Counted from the stretch's first letter, positions 46,394 to 56,758 are shown. The stretch is DNA of 64,000 nt from Streptococcus ovuberis (GCF_012396585.1 NZ_JAAXPR010000003.1:140250-204249), one strand, 5' to 3'. Translations and numbers: made by a program. The notes: a model not told the origin generated them from the sequence alone.

Positions 46394-47551
46394 CTATTCG
46401 TCTCTGTTGCGCTTGATGCGTTGACCGAAGTATTGATAAAGATCAACTTTCAAGGTTCCGTTGTATAATTTTCGCTTCTTATCTGCAATCTGTTGGTATT
46501 TTTGCTCAAAAGCCTCATCGCTAGTCAAGATAAACTTAGACCATGTGTTTAAGGGAGCAAAGGTCTGCCCCATCTCATTATACAAAATATCTACTGCCTT
46601 GTCATCAAGCAATCGCTCCCCATAGGGAGGGTTCGAAACGATGACACCATTGAGTTTATCGGTTTTGAAATCTTGAAGCCGCATCTGTTTGAAATGGACG
46701 AATCCTTCCAAACCAGCAGCCTGTGCATTTTTCCTAGCAATTTCAATCATCCGCCCATCAACATCGTAGCCCCAAATATCCAGTGCCAAATCAGACCGAA
46801 TCTGCTCCCTAGCCTTAGCTCTAGCTTGACCAACCAAGGCGTCGTCTACCCAAGGCCAAGCTTCAAACGCAAAGTTACGATTTAAGCCAGGAGCCATTTG
46901 ACGGGCTAACATAGCAGCCTCAATGCAAAAAGTGCCTGACCCACACGTCGGATCAACTAAGGGCTTATCTGGATACCAATTGGTTAACTGTAAAATCGCA
47001 GCTGCCATATTCTCTTTGATAGGAGCTCCACCTTTTTCCACACGGTAACCACGTTTAAAGAGACTCTCACCAGTCGTATCAATCATAACTGTCGCCTGAT
47101 CTTTCAAGATGGATACCTCAATCTTGAACTCTGCTCCTACTTCTTGCAAGGGAACACCGTCTGGGCGATGGTAATGCTGTTGCAATTTTTTAACGACTGC
47201 TTTTTTAGAAATAGCCTGAACAGACGGCTCATTGTGCAATTTGGATTTGACACACTTGGCCTTAGAAATAGGAAATTTGGCACCTAGAGGTAGGTAGTTT
47301 TCCCAATCCAAACCAAAAACTCCCTGAAAGAGCTCCTCAAAACTCCTTGCAGGGAATTCCCCTACAATGATCTTGATCCGATCAGCTGAGCGAAGCCACA
47401 GGTTGGTCTCAATGATAGCAGAAACAGCCCCCTCAAAACGGACCTTGCCATTTTCAACATTAGTATCGTAACCCAGCTGGCGCAATTCCTTGCCAACTAT
47501 AGCTTCTAGACCAGCTCCTGATGTCGCTATCAACTGAAAACTTTTTTTCAC
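46394..47551 (-). CDS. THUMP-domain class I rRNA methyltransferase (RlmL/YpsC-like)
   Basis: A 385-aa RNA N2-guanine methyltransferase. N-terminal THUMP domain (IATSGAGLEAIVGKELRQLGYD to about 155), then the methylase with DPTCGSGTFCIEAAMLARQMAPG and the catalytic VSNPPYGERL. GTG at 47551 follows AGGAGG by 9 bp and is preferred to the longer upstream frame. It modifies 23S rRNA by analogy with RlmL. 11 bp before mapZ, so probably co-transcribed. Confidence 0.9.
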   Translation of the reverse strand: MKKSFQLIATSGAGLEAIVGKELRQLGYDTNVENGKVRFEGAVSAIIETNLWLRSADRIKIIVGEFPARSFEELFQGVFGLDWENYLPLGAKFPISKAKCVKSKLHNEPSVQAISKKAVVKKLQQHYHRPDGVPLQEVGAEFKIEVSILKDQATVMIDTTGESLFKRGYRVEKGGAPIKENMAAAILQLTNWYPDKPLVDPTCGSGTFCIEAAMLARQMAPGLNRNFAFEAWPWVDDALVGQARAKAREQIRSDLALDIWGYDVDGRMIEIARKNAQAAGLEGFVHFKQMRLQDFKTDKLNGVIVSNPPYGERLLDDKAVDILYNEMGQTFAPLNTWSKFILTSDEAFEQKYQQIADKKRKLYNGTLKVDLYQYFGQRIKRNRDE

Positions 47552-47583
47552 CCAGACACTCCTCCTATCTTTGTCACTTTTCA

Positions 47584-47620
47584 TTAAAAAACGAGGTTGA
47601 GGCAAGCGCCCCAGCCTCGA
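47584..47620 (-). terminator. rnpB terminator
   Basis: CGAGGCTGGGG pairs with CCTCAACCTCG (one mismatch, one G-T) around CGCTTG, followed by T6 on the minus strand. Confidence 0.8.
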
Positions 47621-47624
47621 CCTA

Positions 47625-48014
47625 TATGCAATCTTCTATAAGCCATGTTTTGTCCAAGAAGCAACTAGGTTCTTGCTTCTCTGTATAATCATCTGTCTAC
47701 TGCTGATGCAGTCAGGATAGTCCATTCGGTTCTGGCCATCCCATGCCCCTACCAAAGTTTGGGTTGCTAGCTTGAGGGGTTTACCGCGTTCCACTTTTTG
47801 CGTTTCCACAAAAACTTCGTCACTGTGGCACTTTCAAGTCTAATCAAGCCTATCCAAAGACTTAGCCTTTTCGACTGCCGTCACGCACATTGTACGTGCC
47901 TAGACTTATGCATTCGTCTAGCACAAACACTACTGGCATCACAGCCAGTGCTAGCATGGACTTTCCTCACGAAGTCACTCGCTTCGTGCGATTATCCAAA
48001 AATTGCATTTTTTA
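47625..48014 (-). ncRNA. rnpB: RNase P RNA, type B
   Basis: The catalytic RNA that matures tRNA 5' ends. On the minus strand it shows, in order: GATAATCGC, GAGGAAAGTCCATGCT (CR-I), AGTGTTTGTGCTAGACGAA, GTGACGGCAG, GAAAGTGCCACAGTGACGA (typical type B), GTGGAACGCGGTAAACCCC, AACCCAAACTTTGGTAGGGG, and ACAAAACATGGCTTATAG (CR-V). A 5' ATGCAAT pairs with the 3' ATTGCAT. Ends are estimated within about 10 bases. It lies between gpsB and the methyltransferase as in other streptococci. Confidence 0.96.
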
Positions 48015-48026
48015 GTCTTACTGAAC

Positions 48027-48353
48027 CTACTCTTCCATGATTTGCTTGCCAAAGACTTCTTTTTCGAGACGATTAATCCGTTTCAAAATATCAAAGTTTG
48101 TAGCGGTGGTCGCACGCGCAAACTCCGGACGCTCTGCAATAGGACTTGCAATAGCTGACACTGGATCACTCTTTGGTTCAGCCTTCAGTCTTGAAATTTC
48201 AGCCTTGAGCTCCTTAATCTTGGCCTCATAAGTGTCATAGTCCTTCATGATATCGTCAAGAAACTCATCAACCTCTTCCTTGCTATAGCCCCTCATCGTT
48301 ATCTTAAACTCTTGCTCAAAAATATCCTTGGTTGTGTACTTGATCCCTGCCAT
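48027..48353 (-). CDS. gpsB: Cell division protein GpsB
   Basis: A 108-aa coiled-coil regulator of septal and peripheral wall synthesis. DivIVA-like N-terminal domain: [47 protein letters not shown], a variable linker, then the C-terminal trimer segment [19 protein letters not shown]. The start MAGIKYTTK has GGAGAGA upstream. It interacts with PBPs and StkP; its neighbours rnpB, mapZ and ponA are the usual ones. Confidence 0.95.
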   Translation of the reverse strand: MAGIKYTTKDIFEQEFKITMRGYSKEEVDEFLDDIMKDYDTYEAKIKELKAEISRLKAEPKSDPVSAIASPIAERPEFARATTATNFDILKRINRLEKEVFGKQIMEE

Positions 48354-48416
48354 GTCTCTCTCCATTTTTTACTGCTACTCTTTATTATAGCTGATATCGC
48401 CCTATAAAATCAAGCA

Positions 48417-48947
48417 TTATCTATCAAAATCAGAAAAGTTTTCTGCCACTTCGTTGAGGCGTTCAAAAGTCAGTAAATTCAGTTCGTAATTCTTCTGAGT
48501 TTGTAATTTTTCAAAAAGATACTTGAGCTTTGTTTCTTGCTCACTATCGTAAAAAACGTATGCCCCATCTGTATGGTCTATCAAAAATTGGTGGTAGTCC
48601 CTAAATTGTCCTGGATTTTCGTATCGCGAAAAAGCAGCTTTGACAAAATCCAGACGCTTAAAATGTTCTAATTTTTCCTTATTTTGCTCATTCCAATTCT
48701 GACCATGAGTGTCAAAGGGAAAAATGCAAGCCAGCTGTAAGTTATAGCTTGATTTCAGGCTGAGAGCTACCTCCATTACCCAATATTCAAAGCCTAATTG
48801 TCCTGTAAAAATCAGCCACTCCAAGCCATTCTCTAAAAATCTTTGCAAGTCTTTTTTAATCGCTTCTCGGATGACCTTAAGCCTAGGATCCTTGTCATTG
48901 AAGATGCCCAAATCCCAAGTCTGGTAGCCTGTCACTAGTAACCTCAT
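48417..48947 (-). CDS. DUF1273 (YpsA/SLOG-like) protein
   Basis: A 176-aa protein starting MRLLVTGYQTWDLGIFNDKDPRLKVI, the family opening. ENGLEWLIFTGQLGFEYWVMEVAL and YDSEQETKLKYLFEKL follow. The fold is SLOG (Rossmann-like, nucleotide or ligand binding); the Bacillus homologue YpsA is linked to cell division. It is divergent from recU, sharing a 91-bp spacer. A longer frame to 49046 would overlap recU and lacks a ribosome site. Confidence 0.85.
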   Translation of the reverse strand: MRLLVTGYQTWDLGIFNDKDPRLKVIREAIKKDLQRFLENGLEWLIFTGQLGFEYWVMEVALSLKSSYNLQLACIFPFDTHGQNWNEQNKEKLEHFKRLDFVKAAFSRYENPGQFRDYHQFLIDHTDGAYVFYDSEQETKLKYLFEKLQTQKNYELNLLTFERLNEVAENFSDFDR

Positions 48948-49038
48948 CCTTTTCAGTCCCTTTTTAACCTTTTTAAGTAAGTTTATGTTATAATTTGTGG
49001 TATAATAGGATGATGTTATTTTATCAGGAAGGAGAATT

Positions 49039-49635
49039 ATGGTCAACTATCCACACACTGTCCGGCCGAGGAATAACATACTATCAGCTCAACCAAAGGA
49101 AAAAGTCAACTTTGCTAATCGAGGAATGAGCTTTGAAACCTTGATTAACGAGAGCAATAGTTACTACCTTTCGAGGCAACGAGCTGTCATTCACAAAAAA
49201 CCGACACCTATCCAGATTGTTAAAGTCGATTATCCTAAGCGGAGTCGGGCTAAAATTGTCGAAGCTTATTTCAGACAGGCATCCACTACCGATTATTCTG
49301 GTGTTTTCAAAGGGCACTATATTGACTTTGAAGCCAAAGAAACTAGACATACGCGCTCTATGCCTCTGAAAAATTTCCATGAACATCAGATAGAACATAT
49401 GGAACAGGTCCTCAACCAATCAGGAATATGCTTTGTCCTGCTCCATTTTTCTAACTTGAAAGAAACTTACTTATTGCCTGCCAGGCCCTTAATTGATTTC
49501 TATCGGATTGATAAAGGAGGAAAATCGATGCCACTTTCCTATATCAAGACACATGGTTTCCAAATTAAGGAAAGTGGGCTTCCTGCCATTGATTACCTCT
49601 CTGTTATCGAAAAAAATCTACTAGGTGGTGACTAA
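49039..49635 (+). CDS. recU: Holliday junction resolvase RecU
   Basis: A 198-aa structure-specific nuclease for recombination and chromosome segregation. Motifs: [17 protein letters not shown], then [21 protein letters not shown] (the Asp and Glu-x-Lys catalytic residues), and [19 protein letters not shown] precedes the start. It lies directly upstream of the class A PBP gene, the arrangement seen across Firmicutes. Confidence 0.95.
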   Translation: MVNYPHTVRPRNNILSAQPKEKVNFANRGMSFETLINESNSYYLSRQRAVIHKKPTPIQIVKVDYPKRSRAKIVEAYFRQASTTDYSGVFKGHYIDFEAKETRHTRSMPLKNFHEHQIEHMEQVLNQSGICFVLLHFSNLKETYLLPARPLIDFYRIDKGGKSMPLSYIKTHGFQIKESGLPAIDYLSVIEKNLLGGD

Positions 49636-49639
49636 ACCC

Positions 49640-51817
49640 ATGAAAAAACCCAACATCTATTTTACGCGTCTCCAACGGCGCATGGGACAATTAGCAGATA
49701 CTAATAATCCCTTAAAAAGAGCACTCCTTTTCGCCCTCAACGGCTTGATTGGGTTGTTTGTTATAGGCTTCCTACTAGGTCTACTGCTCTTTATCTTTTA
49801 CGTCAGCTCTGCACCCGAGTTAACAGAAGAATCTCTGACAGCTACTTCTTCAAGCCTGATCTATGACGCTAACAATAACCTAATTGCAGATCTAGGCTCA
49901 GAGAAACGGACGAATGTGGAAACAGGGGATATTCCCGTTGATTTAGCTAACGCCATTGTAGCCATTGAAGACCATCGGTTCTACAATCACCGGGGTGTGG
50001 ATATTATCCGGATTTTAGGCGCTGTCTGGAATAACTTAACCTCTACCAGTACCCATGGTGGCTCAACCTTAACACAACAGTTTATTAAACTGACTTACTT
50101 TTCTACCACTAAAGCCGATCAGACTATTAAGCGTAAGGCCCAAGAGGCTTGGCTCGCCATGCAACTGGAGCGCCGAAATACAAAAGAAGAAATCCTTACC
50201 TACTATGTGAACAAGGTCTATATGGCCAACGGCAACTATGGTATGCAAACAGCTGCTAACGCATACTATGGTAAGAACCTCAACGAACTCAGCATTCCAC
50301 AATTAGCGCTTTTGGCCGGCATGCCTCAGGCTCCCAACCAGTATGACCCCTATGCTGCCCCTGAGGCAGCTAAATACCGTCGTGACTTGGTCCTCAGCCA
50401 GATGTTAAAACATGACTATATTGATCAAGCGACTCACGACATCGCTGTTGCGACTCCCGTCGAGGATGGCTTAAAGCCACTCGTCACATCTGCAAGCTAT
50501 CCTCAATACATGGACAACTACATCAAGGAAGTGATTGAGGAAGTCAAGGAAAAAACAGACTATGACCTAATGGATGCAGGTTTAAAAGTCTACACCAATG
50601 TTAATACAGAGGCCCAAAAACACCTTTGGGAAATCTATCATTCAGATACTTACGTCAACTTCCCTGACAATGACATGCAGGTTGCTTCTACTGTTGTTGA
50701 TGTCACAAATGGTAAGGTCATTGCTCAGCTAGGTTTCCGTCACCAAGCCGAAGCTAGCTCATTGGGGACCAACCAAGCGGTTGAAACCAACCGCGACTGG
50801 GGGTCAACCATGAAGCCAATCACCGATTATGCCCCAGCGATTGAATATGACATCTATGATGCCACTTCCGATGTCATCAATGACAACCCATACTACTTCC
50901 CAGGTACAACTACTCCTGTTAACAACTGGGACCGAAGTTACTTTGGCTATATTACCATGCAGGCTGCGATTATGTATTCTCGAAACGTTCCAGCGGTCAA
51001 ATCCCTTGAAGCTGTAGGGCTCAATAAAGCCAAAGAATTCCTAAGTGGATTGGATATTGATTACCCAGAGATGTTCTACTCAAATGCCATCTCTTCTGCC
51101 ACGAATGTCTCCAGTCCAGAATACGGCGCTAGTTCTGAAAAAATGGCTGCTGCCTATGCTGCTATTGCTAATGGGGGAACCTACTATAAACCCCAATACG
51201 TCAATAAGATTGTCTTCAGCGATGACTCTGAAATCACCTTCGAACCTGAAGGTAACCGAGCCATGAAGGAAACCACTGCCTACATGATGACTGACATGAT
51301 GAAGACTGTCCTTAACTATGGTGCAGGATCTAATGCCGCTATTCGAGGGCTCTTCCAAGCCGGTAAGACAGGAACCTCGAACTACACTGACGATGAAATT
51401 GAAGAATTGGCTCAAAATTACCCTATCTACAGCTCTAGCATTGTTACGCCAGATGAAAACTATGTCGGATTTACCAATCAATATGCCATGGCTGTATGGA
51501 CAGGCTACAAGAACCGTATGACACCGATTCTAGATTCTGGTCTCTATGTTGCTACAGACGTTTACCGCAACATGATGCTCTACCTCTACGAAACGACTGG
51601 TAGCGGACTGACCGATTGGACCATGCCTGATGGTCTCTATCGTTCAGGTAATTATGTTTATAAAGACGGTGCTAGAACCAACTATAACTACACTCCAACC
51701 GTCCAAACATACGTTAGCGAGGAAGAGACGGAATCCTCATCAAGTTCAGAAACAAGTGATGAGAACCAAACCGAACCAACAACCTCCCAATCTTCTAGTA
51801 AGAGCACGCAAGACTAA
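49640..51817 (+). CDS. ponA: Penicillin-binding protein 1A
   Basis: A 725-aa bifunctional wall synthase. Cytoplasmic tail, one membrane helix (about 32-57), glycosyltransferase domain with [20 protein letters not shown] and [11 protein letters not shown], then the transpeptidase: SxxK as STMK, SxN as SRN, and KTGT. The C-terminus is a Ser/Thr-rich tail. ATG 49640 is preferred since GGTGG precedes it; the gene begins 4 bp after recU. A hairpin with T run lies downstream (about 51828-51870). Confidence 0.94.
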   Translation: MKKPNIYFTRLQRRMGQLADTNNPLKRALLFALNGLIGLFVIGFLLGLLLFIFYVSSAPELTEESLTATSSSLIYDANNNLIADLGSEKRTNVETGDIPVDLANAIVAIEDHRFYNHRGVDIIRILGAVWNNLTSTSTHGGSTLTQQFIKLTYFSTTKADQTIKRKAQEAWLAMQLERRNTKEEILTYYVNKVYMANGNYGMQTAANAYYGKNLNELSIPQLALLAGMPQAPNQYDPYAAPEAAKYRRDLVLSQMLKHDYIDQATHDIAVATPVEDGLKPLVTSASYPQYMDNYIKEVIEEVKEKTDYDLMDAGLKVYTNVNTEAQKHLWEIYHSDTYVNFPDNDMQVASTVVDVTNGKVIAQLGFRHQAEASSLGTNQAVETNRDWGSTMKPITDYAPAIEYDIYDATSDVINDNPYYFPGTTTPVNNWDRSYFGYITMQAAIMYSRNVPAVKSLEAVGLNKAKEFLSGLDIDYPEMFYSNAISSATNVSSPEYGASSEKMAAAYAAIANGGTYYKPQYVNKIVFSDDSEITFEPEGNRAMKETTAYMMTDMMKTVLNYGAGSNAAIRGLFQAGKTGTSNYTDDEIEELAQNYPIYSSSIVTPDENYVGFTNQYAMAVWTGYKNRMTPILDSGLYVATDVYRNMMLYLYETTGSGLTDWTMPDGLYRSGNYVYKDGARTNYNYTPTVQTYVSEEETESSSSSETSDENQTEPTTSQSSSKSTQD

Positions 51818-51901
51818 TTTTTTAGTCAATGCTAAAGGCCCCTTGAATTGAAACGCAAGGGGCCTCTTTTGTTTGGTATTGTTTTTATAGACAGTCAGGT
51901 C

Positions 51902-52159
51902 TTATGAATTTGGATCGTCAAGACTTCTACCATGCAAGCCCTTCTCACGCTGCACTTGACGCAAGCGCTCTGGGGTGACATCATTGCCAGCTTCATCGAC
52001 AATCTTAATCCCCTCCACATGGGCACGCACACTGCGTCGGTAGCCTTCGATGTACTCCTCACGCAGGGCTGCCTGCTCAGCCAGCTCGCTTTCCGTCAAA
52101 CCTTCGGCTTTTTTCTTTCGAGCCAATTCATTGATTCGATCAATTTTTGCTTGTTCCAT
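51902..52159 (-). CDS. DUF896 family protein (YnzC-like)
   Basis: An 85-aa protein, [25 protein letters not shown]..., with the family core [24 protein letters not shown]. Two-helix N-terminal hairpin. The Bacillus YnzC is SOS-associated; function here unknown. It lies downstream of glyS and the broken small membrane gene on the same strand. Confidence 0.9.
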   Translation of the reverse strand: MEQAKIDRINELARKKKAEGLTESELAEQAALREEYIEGYRRSVRAHVEGIKIVDEAGNDVTPERLRQVQREKGLHGRSLDDPNS

Positions 52160-52325
52160 ATCACGATACAAAGAGCGTCACAGACAAAGGGAATAAAACA
52201 ATCTGGGAGACTGTTTTAGCCCGAGCCTTAACATCAATGGGATCAGGGAACGTTGAGGGCTAATTTTCTCAACAATCATTTTATCACCGTCTGTAGCTCG
52301 TGTTCTAATCCTTTCTAACGTTCTC

Positions 52326-52475
52326 TTACTTCTTCTGATTAAAGCGGCTGACCTTGTATTTCTGCTCATTCTCTGCCCGTCCATCTGCTGCGATAATGAC
52401 AAGAATCAAGACAAAGAAAGCCTAAAACAGCAGAAACGCTGTGATGGTGAGGTCAGTGCAAAAAATCTCAATCAT
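52326..52475 (-). pseudogene. Small membrane protein gene interrupted by an amber codon
   Basis: Twelve bases after the glyS stop an ATG opens a 49-codon frame. Residues 1-17 are MIEIFCTDLTITAFLLF, then TAG at 52424-52422, then AFFVLILVIIAADGRAENEQ and a lysine-rich end with NQKK and a stop. Across the TAG the hydrophobic helix is continuous, so the codon was most likely TTG (Leu). The product would be a short single-pass protein. Function unknown. The rest of the spacer (52160-52325) shows no gene. Confidence 0.65.
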
Positions 52476-52486
52476 ACGTTATATTC

Positions 52487-54526
52487 TTACTTGGTATTGA
52501 GCTTATTAAACACCGCCACTTGACCTGCCTTATCCGCCAAGGTCTTGAGCAAGGCCAAGCGATTGTTGCGAACCGCCATGTCGTCCGCCATGACCATAGT
52601 ATTGTCAAAGAAAGCGTTGATAACTGGGCTAAGCGCAAAGAGCTTGGCTAGGTTGGCAGCCATGTCCTCACTCAAACTCAAGTCCTCAACAGCCGCTGCC
52701 AAGGCTTTTTCCGCCTCGTTTTCAAAGAGATCGGCTGACAGGGTCACACCTGCTTCTGCTTTCTCCGCCAAGTTAAAGACCCGAGCCAGACTTTCCACAG
52801 CTGATTTGTAGCCGTCCGTCTTAGCGGCTTGGAAAATAGCCGAGCTGGCAGCCAGAAGATCCTTGACCACAAAGGTCGAGCTAGAGAGAACAGCTTCACG
52901 GATGTCTTTAGGAATGCTACTGTCCATCATCTTCTCGATACGGGCAGCGATAAAGCTCATGACATCCGCTTGGTTGGCATAGGTCAGGCTATCAAAGTTG
53001 AGGGCATAGAGTTCCGCTACCAACTTGTCCAAAGGAATGTTCCAGCCAAACTTGTCCAAAATCCGCACGATACCAGCGGTCGCCCGACGCAGGGCATACG
53101 GGTCGTTTGACCCAGACGGGATCAAGCCCACTGAGAAGAATGACAGTAACGTGTCCAGCTTGTCAGAAAGCGCCAAGACTGCACCGACTTTTGTCTCAGG
53201 AAGCTCCCCTTCGGCAGAATTTGGCAGGTAATGCTCACGGATAGCTGCTGCCACACCAGCTGTCTCGCCAGCCAAGAGGGCGTATTTCTCCCCCATGATG
53301 CCTTGGAGCTCATCAAATTCACCAACCATGCCGGTCAAGAGGTCGAACTTGTAGATGCTGGCAGCACGGTCAAGGTCTGACCGCTCTTCGTCAGACAGCT
53401 CTGCCATTGCCGCCAAATAATGTGCAATAGTCTTAGTCCGTGCCATGTGCTCGGAAAGACTACCGATTTTTTCATGGAAGGTGACGTTAGCGAGCTTCGC
53501 CACCAAGTCCGCAATCGCCAATTTCTGGTCCTCTTTCCAGAAAAATTCACCGTCTTCCAAGCGTGCCACGAGGACTTTTTCGTTGCCCTTGATGACATTT
53601 TCAAGGTGCTGGTCGTTGCCGTTGCGGACAGAGATGAAATTCGGCAGGAGCTTGCCGCTCTTATCTCGCACGACAAAATAGCGCTGGTGGTTCTTCATGG
53701 AGGTCACCAGAACTTCTTCTGGCACGTCCAGATACTTGGCGTCAAAGCTGCCCATAAAGGCAGTTGGGTACTCGACTAGGTTGAGCACCTCGCTCAAGAG
53801 CTCCTCATCAATATCCACGACCACCCCTTGTGCTGCCTCGATGGCTTTGATTTGACTGACAATCATGTCTTGACGTTCTGCTGGGTCTGCGATGACACAC
53901 TGCTCTCGCAGGTCAGCTTCGTAGCTGTCAGCAGTCGCAATCTCGGTTTCTTTCCCCAAAAAGCGGTGTCCACGACTGATACGACCAGATGGGATGTCAA
54001 GAAAATCCATGTCCAAGGCCACATCATCGACCAAGACCGTCAAGGTGTGAACAGGCCGGATGTATTTGAAAGTGTTTGAGCCCCAAGCCATGCTGACAGG
54101 GAAGGTCAGGCTTTTGAGTACCTCTGGAATACCTGCCAAGACCGTTTCCGCAGGCTGACCCGCTTCATTTTTGGTCACATAAACATACTCTTCACCCTTC
54201 ATCTCTTCAAAGCGAATGTCAGCTGTGGTCAAGCCCTTACCGCGGACAAAGCCTTCCGCAGCCTTGGTAAAATTGCCGTCTGCGTCCAAGGCGATTTTTT
54301 TAGCAGGACCCTTGAAATCCTCGGTCAAGTCGGTCTGCTGGTCTGCCAAGCCACGGATCCGAACCGCCAAACGACGAGGCGTTGAAAAGGCTTCGATGGT
54401 CTCAAAAGCCAACCGGTTCTCCGTCAAGAAATGAGCCACCTTATCACGTAGCTGATTCATAGCAGGCGTTACGATGTAGGCAGGGATTTCCTCCAAGCCC
54501 AGTTCAATCAATACAGTTTTTGTCAT
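52487..54526 (-). CDS. glyS: Glycyl-tRNA synthetase beta subunit
   Basis: A 679-aa beta chain of the alpha2beta2 glycyl-tRNA synthetase. N-terminal [26 protein letters not shown], then [33 protein letters not shown], the HD-like region and the C-terminal anticodon-binding DALR-like domain ([20 protein letters not shown] type). It charges tRNA-Gly with the alpha subunit. A 190-bp spacer with a hairpin cassette separates it from glyQ, unusual for genes that are normally adjacent. Confidence 0.96.
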   Translation of the reverse strand: MTKTVLIELGLEEIPAYIVTPAMNQLRDKVAHFLTENRLAFETIEAFSTPRRLAVRIRGLADQQTDLTEDFKGPAKKIALDADGNFTKAAEGFVRGKGLTTADIRFEEMKGEEYVYVTKNEAGQPAETVLAGIPEVLKSLTFPVSMAWGSNTFKYIRPVHTLTVLVDDVALDMDFLDIPSGRISRGHRFLGKETEIATADSYEADLREQCVIADPAERQDMIVSQIKAIEAAQGVVVDIDEELLSEVLNLVEYPTAFMGSFDAKYLDVPEEVLVTSMKNHQRYFVVRDKSGKLLPNFISVRNGNDQHLENVIKGNEKVLVARLEDGEFFWKEDQKLAIADLVAKLANVTFHEKIGSLSEHMARTKTIAHYLAAMAELSDEERSDLDRAASIYKFDLLTGMVGEFDELQGIMGEKYALLAGETAGVAAAIREHYLPNSAEGELPETKVGAVLALSDKLDTLLSFFSVGLIPSGSNDPYALRRATAGIVRILDKFGWNIPLDKLVAELYALNFDSLTYANQADVMSFIAARIEKMMDSSIPKDIREAVLSSSTFVVKDLLAASSAIFQAAKTDGYKSAVESLARVFNLAEKAEAGVTLSADLFENEAEKALAAAVEDLSLSEDMAANLAKLFALSPVINAFFDNTMVMADDMAVRNNRLALLKTLADKAGQVAVFNKLNTK

Positions 54527-54554
54527 GTTTTACCTCAAAAATGTCTTTTTTATT

Positions 54555-54692
54555 GATACTGACTAAGGTGGTGCGGACGGGAGCGACCGCTTCTCAGCGT
54601 TCCATCCCTAAGTTTTGAGCCTCAGGTCTCAAAACTTCCGTCAGGAATCAGCGAAACATCGCTGATTCCTTTTCCACCACAACGTCAGTATC
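54555..54692 (+). repeat. Multi-hairpin cassette, copy B (between glyQ and glyS)
   Basis: Ends are GATACTGAC (54555-54563) and its exact inverse GTCAGTATC (54684-54692), followed inward by GGTGGTG / CCACCAC. On plus: GTGCGGACGGGAGCGACC, GTTCCATCCC, hairpin AAGTTTTGAG-CCTCAGGT-CTCAAAACTT, hairpin AATCAGCGA-AACA-TCGCTGATT. The same layout and words occur in copy A at 34251-34381. It is placed opposite to transcription of glyQS, and its hairpins could alter the glyQ:glyS ratio. Confidence 0.7.
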
Positions 54693-54716
54693 TTGTCATG
54701 CTCGCTGGTGCTCGCT

Positions 54717-55631
54717 CTATTCCTCGTCCGCCAAGAGTTTGGCACGAGTTGCCTCATCTAAAAGCGGATAGCCCAAGCGTTTGCGTTCTGCGACAAAGGT
54801 TTTAGCGACCACACGTGCCAAGTTTCGGATACGAGCGATGTAACCTGCCCGCTCAGTTACTGACACGGCCCCACGCGCGTCTAGGAGGTTGAAAGTATGC
54901 GAGCACTTGAGCACATAGTCAAAGGCCGGGTGCACCAGATGCTCATCTAAGCAGCGTTTCGCTTCGGCTTCAAATTTGTCAAAATTGCTGAGCAACAAGT
55001 CTTGGTCGCTGACTTCAAAACTGTATTTGGAGTGCTCATACTCTGGCTGAGTGAAGATTTCGCCGTACTTGACCCCACGTGCCCACTCGATGTCATAGAC
55101 CGACTCGACTTCTTGGATATAGGACGCCAAGCGCTCCAAGCCGTAAGTAACTTCAGCAGTGACAGGACCTGTCTCCAGTCCCCCCACCTGCTGGAAGTAG
55201 GTGAATTGAGTGATTTCCATGCCATCAAGCCAGACTTCCCAGCCCAGACCCGCAGAACCTGTTGATGGATTTTCCCAGTTGTCCTCCACAAAGCGAATGT
55301 CATGCTCCAAAGGATTGATGCCTAATTTTTCCAAGGATTGCAAATAAAGCTCTTGGATATTGCTCGGCGATGGTTTCATGACCACCTGAAACTGGTGGTG
55401 CTGATAAAGACGGTTGGGGTTTTCCCCATAACGACCATCTGCTGGACGGCGAGACGGCTCTACATAAGCCGCATTCCACGGCTCAGGACCGATGGCACGC
55501 AAGAAGGTATACGGTGACATGGTCCCCGCCCCTTTTTCCGTATCGTAGGCCTGCATGAGCATGCACCCCTGTTCATTCCAAAATTGTTGTAAGGTCAAAA
55601 TAATTTCTTGAAAAGTTAGTTTTGTAGGCAA
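54717..55631 (-). CDS. glyQ: Glycyl-tRNA synthetase alpha subunit, with displaced start
   Basis: A 304-aa alpha chain: [83 protein letters not shown]. It forms glycyl-adenylate. The start available is TTG (55631), 8 bases after GAGG. Streptococcal GlyQ normally starts MSKKLTFQEI with ATG; that ATG, with a good ribosome site, exists 176 bp further upstream at 55807 but is cut off by inserted sequence. The enzyme is essential, so the TTG start must work. Confidence 0.93.
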   Translation of the reverse strand: MPTKLTFQEIILTLQQFWNEQGCMLMQAYDTEKGAGTMSPYTFLRAIGPEPWNAAYVEPSRRPADGRYGENPNRLYQHHQFQVVMKPSPSNIQELYLQSLEKLGINPLEHDIRFVEDNWENPSTGSAGLGWEVWLDGMEITQFTYFQQVGGLETGPVTAEVTYGLERLASYIQEVESVYDIEWARGVKYGEIFTQPEYEHSKYSFEVSDQDLLLSNFDKFEAEAKRCLDEHLVHPAFDYVLKCSHTFNLLDARGAVSVTERAGYIARIRNLARVVAKTFVAERKRLGYPLLDEATRAKLLADEE

Positions 55632-55785
55632 TGTTTAATCCTCATTTCTATAATAATAGGCAACGTTTCTCCCAACATGCCGATAACGTATGTTGGGAGA
55701 AACTAGTGCATCGTCTAGGTCAGCCGCCATAGCGGTGACCGTTAGCGACTAGCGCCTTCAGGTGCTAAGTTCGCTTTGACGAGGT
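55632..55785. repeat. Hairpin-rich insertion at the 5' end of glyQ
   Basis: About 150 bp sit between two versions of the glyQ start (AAAATTGACTTTCCA at about 55785-55799 and AAAACTAACTTTTCAAG at 55608-55625). The segment has a perfect 14-bp inverted repeat GTTTCTCCCAACAT (55665-55678) / ATGTTGGGAGAAAC (55690-55703), GGTCAGCCGC against GCGGTGACC around 55715-55738, and smaller stems. No protein-coding signal of its own. Confidence 0.55.
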
Positions 55786-55807
55786 GGAAAGTCAATTTTT
55801 TAGACAT
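55742..55807 (-). CDS. 21-codon upstream ORF, stranded original glyQ start
   Basis: AAGGAG (55819-55814) six bases before ATG 55807 opens MSKKLTF, identical in form to a normal GlyQ N-terminus, then HLVKANLAPEGASR and a stop. After the seventh codon it reads inserted sequence. It would be translated efficiently from the native ribosome site and now acts as a leader ORF before the hairpin region and the TTG-start glyQ. Confidence 0.6.
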   Translation of the reverse strand: MSKKLTFHLVKANLAPEGASR

Positions 55808-55879
55808 AATATTCTCCTTAAAAAATAATGTTTAGGACTTGCGACGCTCTCATCACTCAACCGATAATGTTTAGTAATT

Positions 55880-55960
55880 AGAGCTAGTAGAGGGGCTAGG
55901 AAAGGTCTCACGAGACGTTCCGTAGGACAGAGGAACTGTCCTTACCCCTGTGAACAATTC
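55880..55960. repeat. Third hairpin segment, possibly a diverged copy of the cassette
   Basis: AGGGG...CCCCT ends enclose GGTCTC-AC-GAGAC, GTTCCGTAGG and hairpin AGGACAG-AGGAA-CTGTCCT. The GTTCC word and position of stems recall copies A and B, but similarity is weak. It lies between the metalloprotease gene and the leader ORF; nothing else is visible in 55808-55999. Confidence 0.35.
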
Positions 55961-55999
55961 GTCTTGTACGCAAGGTTTCTCGCTTTAAGTAAGCAACCG

Positions 56000-56758
56000 T
56001 TAAGGCTCTTGTGGTAAAACACCTTTTTTTATCAACCAATCCAAAAAGGTCTGGACTGGCTCAGTATTTAACCACTCATGACAATAGGCAAAAGTCGCTT
56101 CGACAGACCCTGACTGCTCAATCAGCTGGTCAACCAGAAGAAAACTACGCCAATACTCATAAAAAATGCTCGCATAATCCCCTTCATAAGTTGCCTGACC
56201 AAAGTCATTCAGCGAGTGCCAACCATAATGTTGCTCAAAGAGATTGACTAACTGCTGATTTGCCCATTTCTCAGCTGCAAATTCTTCTGGTGTGAGAAAA
56301 TAGCGGCGACTGATATACTCGACCATGCCCTCTTCAAACCAAATGTAGCGATAAAAGTCCTTATCTTCAGCAAAACGGTCTGACCAATGGGCAAATTCAT
56401 GTCCCAAAACCTGTAAAACATAATTATCTGATACTTGCGCATAATGCTGACGCAATTGGTCGAGAAGTTCCGACGGCTCATAGCAGTCCAGCTGTTTCAG
56501 ATATAAATCCCGCCAAACCTGCCGTTCTGGCGTCAGTACAAGGCGAACATCATTGGTATAGGCTGGGATAGGGCAATCTCGGATAATATGGCTAGCCGCA
56601 TGAGCAGTCGCCCAAAGAACTGCTTGTGGCAGATCTCTGACCGCATAGGTCTCGGATAGAAACTGAAGGTAGTCGACTATGGTCTTATCGTACTTAGCCA
56701 CAAAGGCTTGATAAGCCGTCAACTGTTCCTTGCTATCAACAAGATAGAGATAATCCAT
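56000..56758 (-). CDS. HExxH metalloprotease-like protein
   Basis: A 252-aa cytoplasmic protein. The zinc motif VLGHEFAHWSD is near residue 118 and a downstream WFEEGMVEYISRRYFL offers the third ligand glutamate, the gluzincin pattern. No signal peptide. The family is not one I can name. Start MDYLYLVD is set by AGAAAGGAAAG; the longer frame runs back into the T-box. It lies directly behind a glycine-type T-box, ahead of glyQ, so it may be expressed when charged tRNA-Gly is low. Confidence 0.65.
   Translation of the reverse strand: MDYLYLVDSKEQLTAYQAFVAKYDKTIVDYLQFLSETYAVRDLPQAVLWATAHAASHIIRDCPIPAYTNDVRLVLTPERQVWRDLYLKQLDCYEPSELLDQLRQHYAQVSDNYVLQVLGHEFAHWSDRFAEDKDFYRYIWFEEGMVEYISRRYFLTPEEFAAEKWANQQLVNLFEQHYGWHSLNDFGQATYEGDYASIFYEYWRSFLLVDQLIEQSGSVEATFAYCHEWLNTEPVQTFLDWLIKKGVLPQEP

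Noticed and set aside
52178..52402. 74-codon minus-strand frame after glyS
   Set aside because: It overlaps the amber-broken small membrane gene in another frame and lacks a ribosome site and protein-like pattern.
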